A stretch of DNA of 64,000 bases from Nitratireductor soli (GCF_001050155.1 NZ_LFVY01000016.1:62001-126000); one strand, 5' to 3'; shown: positions 24,835 through 33,823, numbered from the stretch's first letter. A program made the numbers and translations. The notes: generated by a model not told the origin, from the letters alone.

Positions 24835-27800
24835 CCCGCATACCTCGCGCGGGCGACATCCATGATCTTTGCCGTCGTGGCTTCAACCTTGTGCGCATCC
24901 AATCCCAAGCTGCGCAATTGCTCCTTGATGGATCGGCGCATCTGTCGCTGGACGTCCTCCTTTTGATGCCAGTCGACAACCTCGGCATACTCCTCAAGCG
25001 CCTTGGTGATACCGGCAGCGCTCCGGGAGCGTTCGGGGTCTGGTAGGTCAGCGTCAATGAAGGGCAGGATGGCGGCAGCCGTTCCGGTAAGGCCGTCGCT
25101 TCTGCCCGCCGCGCCCGAGCGAATATCTGCGGCTTGCCCGACCATTGCTTCAAGCTGGGTCAAGGCGCTGGCAGCGGACACGCGAGCTTCCCGCCTGTCA
25201 TTGACGATCCGCTCCAACTGTTCCCAAAGCGAGGCGTAAGCCGTGGGGTTCTCGTCGCGGTGGACGTGGATCTCCTGGCGAATGGCGTGCTCGATCTCGG
25301 CAGCCTTGGCAGCGCTCGACCTGAGGCTTTCCAGATGCGGACGGAACGCGGGGTCGAGAATATCGAACTTCACCAGCAGCTGTTCGACACCCGTCACCGA
25401 GAGGTGGCTGGTGATAATCTCGCCCACCTTCGCGCCGTAGTCCTTCGGGTCAAATGGCTCCTCGTGATAGGCGCGGCGGGCGAGAACGCGAATGCGCGAT
25501 AGCCACTTCAGGTCGGACGGATAGGGTTCTTCCAATGCCTTGGGATCAGGCAAGACCATGTCCATGGCTTCGGCAAAACGTAGGAAGTCGAGCTCGAATT
25601 TGGCGCGGATGTCGTCAGGGCGCAGCAGTTCAACGCACGCCAAATCGTCCTGACGGCTAAGGCCTTCGACGAGCCGAATGGCGGCCCGGTGCCGACTCTC
25701 CAGAAGTTGGATTTTCTCGGACAGCGGACGGAGCGCGCCGGCTATGCCATCCTCGTCGGAGAACATATCCAATGCGTCAGAAATGCGCCGATTGTCCCCC
25801 CAATAATCCACGACCAACCCGTAGGTCTTGCCATCGGCGGTGCGGTTCACGCGAGCAATCGCCTGCAAAAGCGTGTGCTCTCGCAGAGGGGCATCGAGAT
25901 ACAGAACCTGCTCTACCGGCGCGTCAAAACCGGTGAGCAGCATATCGCACACGACCAAGATTTTCAGCGGATCGTCACGCTTCTTGAACCGGCCAATCAT
26001 GGTGTCGCGGTCGCGTTTGGACAGGTGATGGGCTTGCAACCGGGCGCTGTCATTGTTCGACGCGGACATGATCAGCGCGCATTCTGGCGCACCGAGCTGC
26101 CGCAAAGCTTCGACGTAGGTCACGGCGACGTCTCGGCTGACCGTCACTATTTGGGCTTTGAAACCATTCGGTTCGATAGTGCTTCGATAATGCGCGAGAA
26201 TATCCCCAGCGATGGCCTCGACACGAACCGGCGCTCCGGCCAATTTCTCTTGAAGTCGCATGCCGCGCTTCAGCTTCTCAATCTCGTCGTCAGACAGTTC
26301 CGGGAACGTGGCCCGAATATCCCGTTCGAGATCGCGCCCGTCGATCCGAAGTTGCGCGTCGCGCATCTCGTAGTAGATCGGGACGGTCGCTCCATCCTTC
26401 ACGGCCTGGTCGATCAGGTAGCGGTGCAGGTAATCGCCGAACACCTCACGGGTGCTACGGTCCTTCTTGTCGATGGGCGTGCCGGTAAAGGCGATCATGC
26501 AGGCATTGGGCAGCCCTGCGCGCATCCGGGCGGCAAGCGCGCCATATTGCGTGCGGTGCGCTTCATCGACCATGACGAATACGTTCCGCGCCTTGGAAAT
26601 GACCGACGAGCGTTTCGGCACGGCACTGTGAAACTTATGGACGGTCGTCAGAACGGTTGTTCCAGCGCCGCCCGACAGAGCCTTACGCAGCGCGTCTCCG
26701 CTTTCGGCCTGTATGGGGTTGGCAAAGCCGGAGCGCTGGAATTGTCCGGTGATCTGGTCGTCAAGATCGGTTCGATCCGTGACGATGACAATCGTCGGGT
26801 TCTCGGCTTCGGGCAAGCGTCTGAGCTTGGTCGCCAGAAACACCATCGTCAGCGATTTACCGGAGCCTTGGGTATGGTGGATAACACCGCCACGGCGCTG
26901 CGGATTGGGTGCGGTTCGGATGCGCTCTATCGCTTTGCCAACGGCAACGAACTGCTGATAACGCGCCAATTTCTTGATGCGCCGCCCGTCGATGGTTTCG
27001 AACATGACGAAGTTGCGGATGAGATCGAGCAGATTGGCCGGTGCGAGAAGCCCGGCAAGCAAAATGTCTTGCCCGGTTGGCGTTCGACCCAATTGCGCGG
27101 ACAGCGCATCGAGCGTGAGTGGATAGGGATCTTTCCACTCAGCCCATTGGCGAGCGGGGGTCAGCGTCGTGCCGTACTTTGCCACGTCGCGCGCCAATGC
27201 AATGGAAATCTGTGCCGTCTCGAACAAACGGGGAGCGCCAAGCCCCGCGAATTCGTCGCGGCTCTCATAGCGCCGGAACTGACGGATCGCCTCGCCCATC
27301 GGGTCGGCCAATGATGGCGATTTGCATTCAATCACCGCGAGCGGGAGACCGTTCACGTAAACGACGATATCGGGGATGATGTCCTGACGAGCACCCTTGA
27401 TGGCGACTTGGTGGGCGAACTCGAACGTGTTTGCGGATGGATCGTCGAAATCGAAGAACCGAACATTGCGGTCCTGTCGTCTGCCGCCTTCCGTGTGGGG
27501 GGCCGTCACGCCGTAGGTGAGAGCCGTATAAGCGCTCTCATTGGCTTCCATAACATCGACGGCTGTAACGCGCGTGACAGCCGCAACAGCGCGGCGGACA
27601 CCGTCCTCGCCGAGCCACGGATTGAAGCGCTTCAGGCACTCTGTAAGGCGAACCGTCAAAACCGGCTCGGTTGCCAGACTATCGCGCAACCGTCGCACGT
27701 CGTCTGGAAACAACGGCTTATAGTCGAAGAGCACCCGCAGCAGGTCTGTCGCCGGCTCCTCTACCCATTCACGCTCTAGCTGCTCGCTGGTGTCGCTCAT
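24831..27800 (-). CDS. hsdR: Type I restriction enzyme R subunit (HsdR)
   Basis: A 989-aa motor-nuclease. The N-terminal PD-(D/E)xK nuclease shows D144 and E158-C-K160 (LAVIECK). The SF2 translocase shows Walker A GSGKS (312-316), VDEAH (411-415), and later motifs such as DMLLTGFDAP and ARVNRT. It cleaves DNA far from the recognition site after ATP-driven translocation in complex with HsdM and HsdS. All key motifs are intact, length normal. Translationally coupled to hsdS upstream and the metallopeptidase downstream. Confidence 0.95.
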   Translation of the reverse strand: MSDTSEQLEREWVEEPATDLLRVLFDYKPLFPDDVRRLRDSLATEPVLTVRLTECLKRFNPWLGEDGVRRAVAAVTRVTAVDVMEANESAYTALTYGVTAPHTEGGRRQDRNVRFFDFDDPSANTFEFAHQVAIKGARQDIIPDIVVYVNGLPLAVIECKSPSLADPMGEAIRQFRRYESRDEFAGLGAPRLFETAQISIALARDVAKYGTTLTPARQWAEWKDPYPLTLDALSAQLGRTPTGQDILLAGLLAPANLLDLIRNFVMFETIDGRRIKKLARYQQFVAVGKAIERIRTAPNPQRRGGVIHHTQGSGKSLTMVFLATKLRRLPEAENPTIVIVTDRTDLDDQITGQFQRSGFANPIQAESGDALRKALSGGAGTTVLTTVHKFHSAVPKRSSVISKARNVFVMVDEAHRTQYGALAARMRAGLPNACMIAFTGTPIDKKDRSTREVFGDYLHRYLIDQAVKDGATVPIYYEMRDAQLRIDGRDLERDIRATFPELSDDEIEKLKRGMRLQEKLAGAPVRVEAIAGDILAHYRSTIEPNGFKAQIVTVSRDVAVTYVEALRQLGAPECALIMSASNNDSARLQAHHLSKRDRDTMIGRFKKRDDPLKILVVCDMLLTGFDAPVEQVLYLDAPLREHTLLQAIARVNRTADGKTYGLVVDYWGDNRRISDALDMFSDEDGIAGALRPLSEKIQLLESRHRAAIRLVEGLSRQDDLACVELLRPDDIRAKFELDFLRFAEAMDMVLPDPKALEEPYPSDLKWLSRIRVLARRAYHEEPFDPKDYGAKVGEIITSHLSVTGVEQLLVKFDILDPAFRPHLESLRSSAAKAAEIEHAIRQEIHVHRDENPTAYASLWEQLERIVNDRREARVSAASALTQLEAMVGQAADIRSGAAGRSDGLTGTAAAILPFIDADLPDPERSRSAAGITKALEEYAEVVDWHQKEDVQRQMRRSIKEQLRSLGLDAHKVEATTAKIMDVARARYAG

Positions 27801-29038
27801 GCCGCTTGCCCAGCTTTGTCGCGATGCCGCGCAACAATGCTGTCTGGAAGGCGCACGCGACCGGACAGAAGCTCCTGGACAAGAGCGGAACGCATTTCCA
27901 CGAGAAGTGCAAGACTTGCCTTCTCAGCGTTCACTCGGGCATCAAAGCTCCTCGCGATCGCGGCAATCTCCAACTGTTCATTCATCGGGGGCAAAAGCAC
28001 CGGAAATGAGCGCAGATCGCTCGTGTTTATCGACGCAAGATTTGTCGTTTGCTTCGATGAAAGACGGAAGTAAGCCTTTCCCTTTCGGCTGGCGGCCAAC
28101 AGAGCTAGAAATTCGGGGTTGAGTGTGGGCTTACACCTAACTGCGAACACGTGGTTCTGATGGACGCAGGGCAAGACTTGACCAGCCCAAACACATCCAC
28201 GACCAAGCTTGTCGAAATCTCCACCCTCGTTGAAGAGAACATCTCCTTCTTGGAGAGAATAACGACCAAGCTGATCCCGCTCGATCGTGATCAATTTGAT
28301 TTCTTCAAGATCCAAATAGCCATCTTGGACGTTTGCTACCCTCAAATACGGGACTGAAAGCGGGGTTTTGAACTTCCGTTCTTTGCTCTTAGATATCCCG
28401 GTTCGGATTGTCGCGACATCGCGCAATCGACAAATGTTCCAGCCTCTTTGAGTGGAAATTCTAAGGCGATCCTCCAAAATCTCGTTTTTTGTGCTCAGCA
28501 GCGCCGCAATCAATGCCTCTGTTTTGGCTATAGCCTCCTCCGCAGAACCCAAAACCTCCGCAATCGCACGCTGTTCGGCGAGCGGGGGAAGCGCAAATTT
28601 GAAGGCAGACAAATCGCTGAACAGAATAGATTTTCTGCGATTTACCCCGCCATTGCTATAGGGGGCGAAGCGGCCACTTAGCGCGAATCTCTTAAATTTT
28701 TGGAGAGCGACTTCAGGGTCGATCTCTTCGCAGTTGGTTTCGAAAACCGTATACATCGGGCTTATCAGACCCGCGTCTTCATTTTTCAGGTAGTCGATAG
28801 AACCTTCATCGAGGTGAATCGTGGCGTAGGCAAATTGCCCACGCTTCACAACTTTATATTGCCCGGTATTTTCACTATGAACGGACTTTGAGAAATACTC
28901 ATTGGAGCGAACGAAGCCCCGGTGCTTCGTCATGCTCAAGACCGGAATGTCGGCGCTCGTGTGATTTCTATTCGAGATTTCTTGGGCGATTTGACCGATG
29001 CGCACTTCTCGCCAACCCTTGGGCACTTCAACTGACAT
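27797..29038 (-). CDS. hsdS: Type I restriction enzyme S subunit (HsdS)
   Basis: A 413-aa specificity subunit with two target-recognition domains (about 5-150 and 205-350), each followed by the usual conserved helix (LPPLAEQRAIAEVLGSAEE and LPPMNEQLEIAAIARSFDA). The half-sites recognised cannot be read from sequence. Base composition is lower in GC than the neighbours in the first recognition domain, as usual for shuffled HsdS genes. Overlaps hsdM by 11 bases. Confidence 0.93.
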   Translation of the reverse strand: MSVEVPKGWREVRIGQIAQEISNRNHTSADIPVLSMTKHRGFVRSNEYFSKSVHSENTGQYKVVKRGQFAYATIHLDEGSIDYLKNEDAGLISPMYTVFETNCEEIDPEVALQKFKRFALSGRFAPYSNGGVNRRKSILFSDLSAFKFALPPLAEQRAIAEVLGSAEEAIAKTEALIAALLSTKNEILEDRLRISTQRGWNICRLRDVATIRTGISKSKERKFKTPLSVPYLRVANVQDGYLDLEEIKLITIERDQLGRYSLQEGDVLFNEGGDFDKLGRGCVWAGQVLPCVHQNHVFAVRCKPTLNPEFLALLAASRKGKAYFRLSSKQTTNLASINTSDLRSFPVLLPPMNEQLEIAAIARSFDARVNAEKASLALLVEMRSALVQELLSGRVRLPDSIVARHRDKAGQAA

Positions 29039-30554
29039 AACCCATCTCCTTGAGAAGGGCGTTCATGCGTGCGGCAGCGGCGTCCCGGGCATTCTCAGCA
29101 TCCCAGAGCTTGGCAAGCTCAGCCTGCACATCAATTGGCTTTTCGGGCTCCAGTGTGTCGATGTAACGGGAGATGTTGAGGTTGAAATCGTTCTCCTCAA
29201 TCTCATTCATGTCGACAACGCGGCAGAAGCGATCCTCATCCGTCCATGACTTGAAGGCGCCAACGATGCGCGTGATGTTACCTTCGCCGATAATGTTCTT
29301 TTTAGGCCGCTCCTCGAGCTCTTTTGCGCCGTGAATGAACAGCACTTTGCCCTTCCGCTCGGGCGCTTTCGCCTTGTTGAGGATCAAAACGGTTGCTGGA
29401 ATGCCGGTGCCGGCGAACAAGTTTTCTGGCAGGCCTATAATGGCCTCGAACAGATCGGCTTTCAGCATCGCCTCGCGAATGCGGCCGTCGCCCGAGCCGC
29501 GGAACAGCACCCCATGCGGCATCACCACGCCACACACACCCGTGGCGTTGAGTGTCGCCACCATGTGCTGAACGAAGGCCAGGTCGCCCATGTTCTTAGG
29601 AGGAATGCCGTAGATGAAGCGGTTATGCCCCTTCTTCTCGGTGTCGCCTGACACATCCTCCGCGCCCCAGCTATCCAGCGAAAAAGGCGGATTGGCGATC
29701 ACGCGGTCATAAAGGAAGAGGTTGCCGTCCTGATCGAGCAGGCGCGGATTGCGGATCGTATCGCCCTTTTCAATACGCGCATCGCGTAGCCCGTGCAGCA
29801 GTAGGTTCATCTTGGCGATGGCCCATGTGCCAAGGTTCTTTTCCTGCCCATGCAGTGTGATGTTGAGTGCTTCACCCAGTCTCTTGCCTTCAAGCTTCGC
29901 CACATGCTCCGCGACCTGAACCAGCATGCCGCCGGAGCCGCAGGTGGGATCGCTGATGCGCATGCCTGGCTTGGGGTCCAGCAACTCCACAATCAGCCGC
30001 ACGACATGATGGGGGGTATAGAACTCGCCACCCTTCTTGCCTGCATCATCTGCGAATTTGTCGATCAGATATTCATAGGCGCGACCAAGCATGTCCGGCT
30101 CGGAAAGCGAGGCGTTCGACAGGTCGATGCGTGAGAAGTGATCGATCAGACGCGACAAAACGCCTTCGCGGTTCTTGGCGTCGCCAAGGCGTGATTCGGA
30201 ATTGAAGTCGATATTGGCCAGTACGCCTTCAATCGAGGGATTGGCGTCCTCAATCGCGGCGCATGCCTTGTTGAGGTGATCGCCAATGCCCGTCGTCAGC
30301 TTTTTGATCGACGACCAGCGCGCGCGTTCAACCAGAAAGAACTCATGCTCGTCCGGGTCGCTGTAGGCGACATCCTCCGGCAGACCCTGACGCATGGCCT
30401 CCTTGGCTTCTTCTTCGAAACGATCAGACAGCCGCTTCAGGAACAGAAAGCCAAAGATGTAGATCTTGTAATCTGAACTATCGATGGAGCCGCGCAGGAT
30501 GTCGGCGGATTTCCAAAGATGATTTTCCAGTTCGGTGCGTGTAAGCTTGGCCAT
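29028..30554 (-). CDS. hsdM: Type I DNA methyltransferase M subunit (HsdM)
   Basis: A 508-aa N6-adenine methyltransferase. S-adenosylmethionine motif DPTCGSGG (202-209) and catalytic NPPF (288-291) are present. ATG at 30554 follows GAGGAAAAC; an upstream in-frame start at 30599 would add 15 residues with no ribosome site and is rejected. It protects host DNA and is required for restriction. Second gene of a six-gene operon. Confidence 0.95.
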   Translation of the reverse strand: MAKLTRTELENHLWKSADILRGSIDSSDYKIYIFGFLFLKRLSDRFEEEAKEAMRQGLPEDVAYSDPDEHEFFLVERARWSSIKKLTTGIGDHLNKACAAIEDANPSIEGVLANIDFNSESRLGDAKNREGVLSRLIDHFSRIDLSNASLSEPDMLGRAYEYLIDKFADDAGKKGGEFYTPHHVVRLIVELLDPKPGMRISDPTCGSGGMLVQVAEHVAKLEGKRLGEALNITLHGQEKNLGTWAIAKMNLLLHGLRDARIEKGDTIRNPRLLDQDGNLFLYDRVIANPPFSLDSWGAEDVSGDTEKKGHNRFIYGIPPKNMGDLAFVQHMVATLNATGVCGVVMPHGVLFRGSGDGRIREAMLKADLFEAIIGLPENLFAGTGIPATVLILNKAKAPERKGKVLFIHGAKELEERPKKNIIGEGNITRIVGAFKSWTDEDRFCRVVDMNEIEENDFNLNISRYIDTLEPEKPIDVQAELAKLWDAENARDAAAARMNALLKEMGYVS

Positions 30555-30561
30555 GTTTTCC

Positions 30562-31194
30562 TCAATTGTTCTGGTTGTCGCCAAACAGACGAGCGTCAAT
30601 CAGACGCCGCGCGAGTGAGCGGCGGATTTCGGCAGCCTCCAGGGCGGTGCGGTAGGCGATTTGCGCGTCCTTAACGAGGGCGGCGATGCGCTCCTGTTCG
30701 TTCCGCGACGGCAGATTGATTTCGAGCTTGGCAAGGTCTTTTGGCGACAGGGACAGCAACGTCGTCGCCCCTCTCCGCAGAACCTCGATCTTTGGGCGAA
30801 ACACATCGCTGGACAGGATTGCAAACAGCGCGCCGCCCGCCACATCGGGGCCGGGTCGCACGACAATGATGTTTGCGCTGGCGATAGCCCCTACTGTCTC
30901 ATCCCCCACAAGGCCGAATTTCAGGAGCGTACCGCGCCCCGTGACGAGCACGTCATCGACCTGCACCGCATAGGTCGCCGCTTTGGAGGGAGACGAAAAG
31001 CCTACTGTGTCCAGCGCTTCTCGCGCGGCTACAGCGCCATCTTGGAGATCACGTACGCCGATAACCGGCAGCCGTTCGCCAGGGCGAACCACCGTTTCCT
31101 CGCGCGACACGCCAACGCCCGCAAAGACCTCCGCAACATCCAGAAGGCGGGCGGCGGAGCGACCGAGGGCGACTGTTTTCACTCGTTTCGTCAT
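30562..31194 (-). CDS. Single-TRD restriction specificity-subunit-like protein
   Basis: About 210 aa, the length of one half of HsdS. One recognition domain (PVIGVRDLQDGAVAAREAL, DDVLVTGRGTLLKFGLVG) is followed by the conserved helix (INLPSRNEQERIAALVKDAQ). It precedes hsdM by 7 bases, so the operon encodes both a half-length and a full HsdS. It might dimerise to give an alternative specificity or modulate the complex. ATG 31194 has no obvious ribosome site; a GTG at 31218 is possible. Confidence 0.8.
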   Translation of the reverse strand: MTKRVKTVALGRSAARLLDVAEVFAGVGVSREETVVRPGERLPVIGVRDLQDGAVAAREALDTVGFSSPSKAATYAVQVDDVLVTGRGTLLKFGLVGDETVGAIASANIIVVRPGPDVAGGALFAILSSDVFRPKIEVLRRGATTLLSLSPKDLAKLEINLPSRNEQERIAALVKDAQIAYRTALEAAEIRRSLARRLIDARLFGDNQNN

Positions 31195-31208
31195 ACGCGA
31201 TTTATAGC

Positions 31209-31256
31209 CGTAGCGCACTACGCCGTCAAGAGAATATAAAACCGTAACTAGCTACG
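31209..31256. promoter_or_regulatory. Two matching palindromes upstream of the restriction operon
   Basis: CGTAGCGCACTACG (31209-31222) and CGTAACTAGCTACG (31243-31256) share the form CGTAR-N4-CTACG; centres are 34 bp apart. They lie between the half-HsdS gene and the divergent small HTH gene at 31355. The HTH protein is a likely ligand, giving restriction operon control. An AT-rich tract (GAATATAAAA) between them could be a -10 region. Confidence 0.55.
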
Positions 31257-31354
31257 GCTAGCAATTATTTGATTTACTATTGACCGTCAAGCGAATCGCG
31301 CTCATATAGGAGACGTCAGGCTAGAGTCTGGCGTTGGGAACATAGGAGAAATGC

Positions 31355-31609
31355 ATGGCATCACGGGCGAAGCCCAGTGGCCTCACAATTACGGAGCGCG
31401 ATGCGGCGCTCATTCGCGGAATGATCAAGCGGGGCGACCGCCATCACGATATTGCAGCGTTCTTCGGCCTCAATCAGGGCCGGATCGCTGAAGTAAAGGA
31501 TGGGACGCGGTTTCCTGAAGTTCCGCCGGTGAGTCCAGACGAACTTCCGCCGAGGGGGCCGTATCTCACCTCGAAGGCAACATGGACGGAAAACCGACTG
31601 GTCTCGTAA
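31355..31609 (+). CDS. Small HTH protein, probable restriction-operon regulator
   Basis: An 84-aa basic protein. Residues about 10-52 (ITERDAALIRGMIKRGDRHH, DIAAFFGLNQGRIAEVKDG) form a helix-turn-helix of the kind found in small phage and controller proteins. The proline-rich tail is disordered. GGAG precedes ATG 31355. Divergent to the restriction operon with two palindromes between them, so it is likely its controller; not tested. Confidence 0.6.
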   Translation: MASRAKPSGLTITERDAALIRGMIKRGDRHHDIAAFFGLNQGRIAEVKDGTRFPEVPPVSPDELPPRGPYLTSKATWTENRLVS

Positions 31610-31670
31610 ACCAGCCGATTTCCGAATACCTGGGCCGAAGCCCGCTAGGCATGCTTGAACACCATTACCC

Positions 31671-31746
31671 TAGCTGGCCCATCCTCAGAAATCAATGACC
31701 CGGCGCTTCGGACGGGTCTCATTTCCGGCCCAAGGAGGGCCAGCTA
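31671..31746 (+). promoter_or_regulatory. Structured leader that buries the Shine-Dalgarno of the DUF1508 gene
   Basis: TAGCTGGCCC (31671-31680) pairs with GGGCCAGCTA (31737-31746), and after one bulged A, TCCT (31682-31685) pairs with AGGA (31733-31736). The ribosome site AGGAGG (31733-31738) is thus completely inside a 14-bp stem, two bases before ATG 31748. An inner hairpin GACCCG/CGGGTC (31697-31702, 31713-31718) sits in the loop. This is the shape of an RNA thermometer or other translational switch. Confidence 0.6.
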
Positions 31747-31747
31747 C

Positions 31748-31918
31748 ATGTTTGAAATCCTTCGCGCGAACGCAGGCGGGTACTTCTGGCGTCTTAAGGG
31801 TGCCAACGGCGAAACCCTGTGCCACTCCGAAGTCTACACCTCCAAACAGTCCGCACAGGCGGGCGTCGATGCGGCGAAGAGGGTTGCCCCGCTCGCCCAG
31901 GTCCACGATCGGACCTAA
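31748..31918 (+). CDS. DUF1508 (YegP-like) small protein
   Basis: A 56-aa protein that is one DUF1508 unit: MFEILRANAGGYFWRLKGAN, then SEVYTSKQSAQAGVDAAKR. E. coli YegP has two such units; many alphaproteobacterial ones have one. Function is unknown. A longer TTG start at 31655 would lie inside the 5' leader hairpin and is rejected. A strong terminator follows 22 bases after the stop, so this is a stand-alone transcript. Confidence 0.8.
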   Translation: MFEILRANAGGYFWRLKGANGETLCHSEVYTSKQSAQAGVDAAKRVAPLAQVHDRT

Positions 31919-31940
31919 CGTACCTATCTTGAGTTTGGAT

Positions 31941-31975
31941 GAGCCCCGTAGTGAACGCTGCGGGGCTCATTTTTC
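31941..31975 (+). terminator. Rho-independent terminator after DUF1508 gene
   Basis: GAGCCCCG (31941-31948) and CGGGGCTC (31961-31968) form a perfect 8-bp GC stem with a 12-base loop, followed by ATTTTT. Strong and well placed. Confidence 0.85.
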
Positions 31976-32121
31976 TGCACAGCCCTTCAAGCTAAATCTG
32001 ATTGCCCGACACGCGGCGGCTTGGCCCTTTGCAGTTGCTCACTCCTGGATTTCCCACGCCCCGCTTTCAAACGCATCTCAACGATCCGTCGTGATTCGCA
32101 ACGCCGACACCTCTCAAATAC

Positions 32122-32162
32122 TCATATTTGACTGATAATCAGAGATTCATCGTCATATATGA
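32122..32162. promoter_or_regulatory. Pair of hip-type operator-like sites behind hipA
   Basis: TCATATTTGA (32122-32131) and the perfect palindrome TCATATATGA (32153-32162) are 31 bp apart, immediately after the hipA stop codon. The same two-site, 31-bp arrangement is found before hipB. No gene is seen that these could control. Confidence 0.5.
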
Positions 32163-32163
32163 A

Positions 32164-33396
32164 TTAAACTCTGCGCGCTGTTTCCATCTCATCGCCGACG
32201 AAAGCAGCCTCATAATCGCGTGCGAGCCCGCCAGAGACGCCAACCTGCCTGAAGGCTTCCCGCCATCCGTCCGAAATGCGCTGCGCCATGGTTCGGATGA
32301 TCTCCCGTGCCTCGGCCTCGGAAATCTCGAAAAATTCGCAGGCTTCCAGTGCGAGGATGATCGACCGATCATGAGTCCCGCCCTCAAGGATCGCCGTCTC
32401 GAGATACGGGTTGCGATCCGGCGCCGGGTTCACGTCGAATACCGGCGACAGCCGCCATTGACCCGCTCCCACATAGAGGAAGCCGTGGTTCTTCAGGTGA
32501 TCGTCCTTGTTGGACACGAGGATCGTGAAGATCAGACGCCGATAGAGCTCGCGAAAGTCGGCCATGGGGTCGGATGAATAAGACCGCATGAAATCGACGA
32601 TCTCCGTATAGGAACCCAGCTCCGCCCCTGTCTTGCCGAGCGCGGTGCGCGCGGAGATGTATGGGATCCGAGCGGCCCCACGCCGGTCGAACCGCTGGAT
32701 CAGCGCGACCGGGAACGGCGTGTCGGCCAACTCCAACCGTGTCTCTGGCGTGCGGATACCGCAGGCTGCCGCCAGGCGAAGGGTTGCGACCTCGACGCGC
32801 TCGATCGGCTGTTGATCGTGGACCGAGGTGAACTTCGCCAGCCACAGCACATCGCCGTCCCTGACATTGGCTTTGGGGCGAGCACCGCCGGAGCCGCCGG
32901 CGCCGGCCAGAGCCTGCATCTCCTCGGGTGAGATTTCCTTGCCCTGCTCATAGGCGCGCGCGATCACCGTGATGGTTTCGAGATCGACCAGACGCGGAAC
33001 GGCGTCCGCTGCCTTGCCGCGAATGACCTCGCCCTTGTCATCCAGAAAGCGCAACGCGCCCTGCCGGCAGGTATCGTCGGAAAGCGTCAGATACTCGAAT
33101 TCGTTGAGACCATTGCCATAGGCGCGTTCGAGCAGCCTGCGTCCCCAACTGTCTGGAGCCGCATCCGCGAAAACGCCCGCCAAGGCGTCGCGCATGTTGC
33201 CGGGCTGACCCGAGGTGTGAAATGGGCCGGCCTCAAGAGGAAAATCGGGCTGTATGGCGAAGGCGCGCGGGTTTTCGATCCATTCGGCGTCATAGGCGAA
33301 GGTCGAGAATTGGCGTGGCCCGGCATGGGTGAAACGCAACTGGCCCACCGATGCGTGGCCTTCGCCAAGCGCGACATGGGCGACGAAATCGGCCAT
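32164..33396 (-). CDS. hipA: HipA-family Ser/Thr kinase toxin
   Basis: A 410-aa HipA kinase. N-terminal HipA_N region, then the ATP-binding loop AGGSGGARPK (about 166-175), catalytic segment NKDDHLKNHGFLYV (about 294-307) and the metal-binding LSPVFDVNP (Asp near 321). HipA proteins phosphorylate aminoacyl-tRNA synthetases or other targets and cause growth arrest or persistence; HipB counteracts. Catalytic D and N are present, so it should be active. Start overlaps the hipB stop as TGATG. Confidence 0.9.
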   Translation of the reverse strand: MADFVAHVALGEGHASVGQLRFTHAGPRQFSTFAYDAEWIENPRAFAIQPDFPLEAGPFHTSGQPGNMRDALAGVFADAAPDSWGRRLLERAYGNGLNEFEYLTLSDDTCRQGALRFLDDKGEVIRGKAADAVPRLVDLETITVIARAYEQGKEISPEEMQALAGAGGSGGARPKANVRDGDVLWLAKFTSVHDQQPIERVEVATLRLAAACGIRTPETRLELADTPFPVALIQRFDRRGAARIPYISARTALGKTGAELGSYTEIVDFMRSYSSDPMADFRELYRRLIFTILVSNKDDHLKNHGFLYVGAGQWRLSPVFDVNPAPDRNPYLETAILEGGTHDRSIILALEACEFFEISEAEAREIIRTMAQRISDGWREAFRQVGVSGGLARDYEAAFVGDEMETARRV

Positions 33397-33773
33397 CAGA
33401 AGGAAGCCCCGTCAGGGTCCACAACGTCCTGCCGATCCTGCGTCTCCTCCGTCTGAGCCTTCTGCTTTTTCAGCCTTGCCGCGAAGGAGCGGCCCCTGCG
33501 CGGTCCGTGCTCCGCTGCCAGCGCCAGCCCCAGATCGTCCTTGCGGATATCGACCAGGTCAGCGAGGCGCTCCAGGAGGCCGAGCACAACGAGAACGTCG
33601 GCAAGCGTTCCGATGGCAACGCCCGGATCGCCCCGTTCAAGGCGGGCGATGGAACTTGGCGAGGTTCCCGCACGCACGGCGAGATCCGCCACGGCGATGC
33701 CACGCCGCAGACGCGCGTTGCGGATATCCTGGCCCAGTCGTTCCAGTGCTGGTTTCGCCTTAGGGGAACCCAT
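33396..33773 (-). CDS. hipB: HipB-like XRE-family antitoxin
   Basis: A 125-aa Cro/C1-type HTH protein (LGQDIRNARLRRGIAVADLA, then AGTSPSSIARLERG), with a lysine/arginine-rich disordered tail. It precedes and overlaps hipA, the classical hipBA order, and should repress the operon and hold HipA inactive. Two ATATAT-centred operators lie 10-50 bp upstream of its start. Confidence 0.88.
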   Translation of the reverse strand: MGSPKAKPALERLGQDIRNARLRRGIAVADLAVRAGTSPSSIARLERGDPGVAIGTLADVLVVLGLLERLADLVDIRKDDLGLALAAEHGPRRGRSFAARLKKQKAQTEETQDRQDVVDPDGASF

Positions 33774-33782
33774 CTAAATCGT

Positions 33783-33823
33783 CCATATATGACACAATGT
33801 TGCTGACAACTGCTCATATATGA
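33783..33823. promoter_or_regulatory. hipBA operator pair
   Basis: CCATATATGA (33783-33792) and TCATATATGA (33814-33823), 31 bp apart, directly upstream of hipB. The palindromic form and spacing of three helical turns fit cooperative binding of HipB dimers. Confidence 0.65.

Noticed and set aside
25689-27314. Forward frame of 541 codons opposite hsdR
   Set aside because: Shadow of hsdR, whose motifs are intact.
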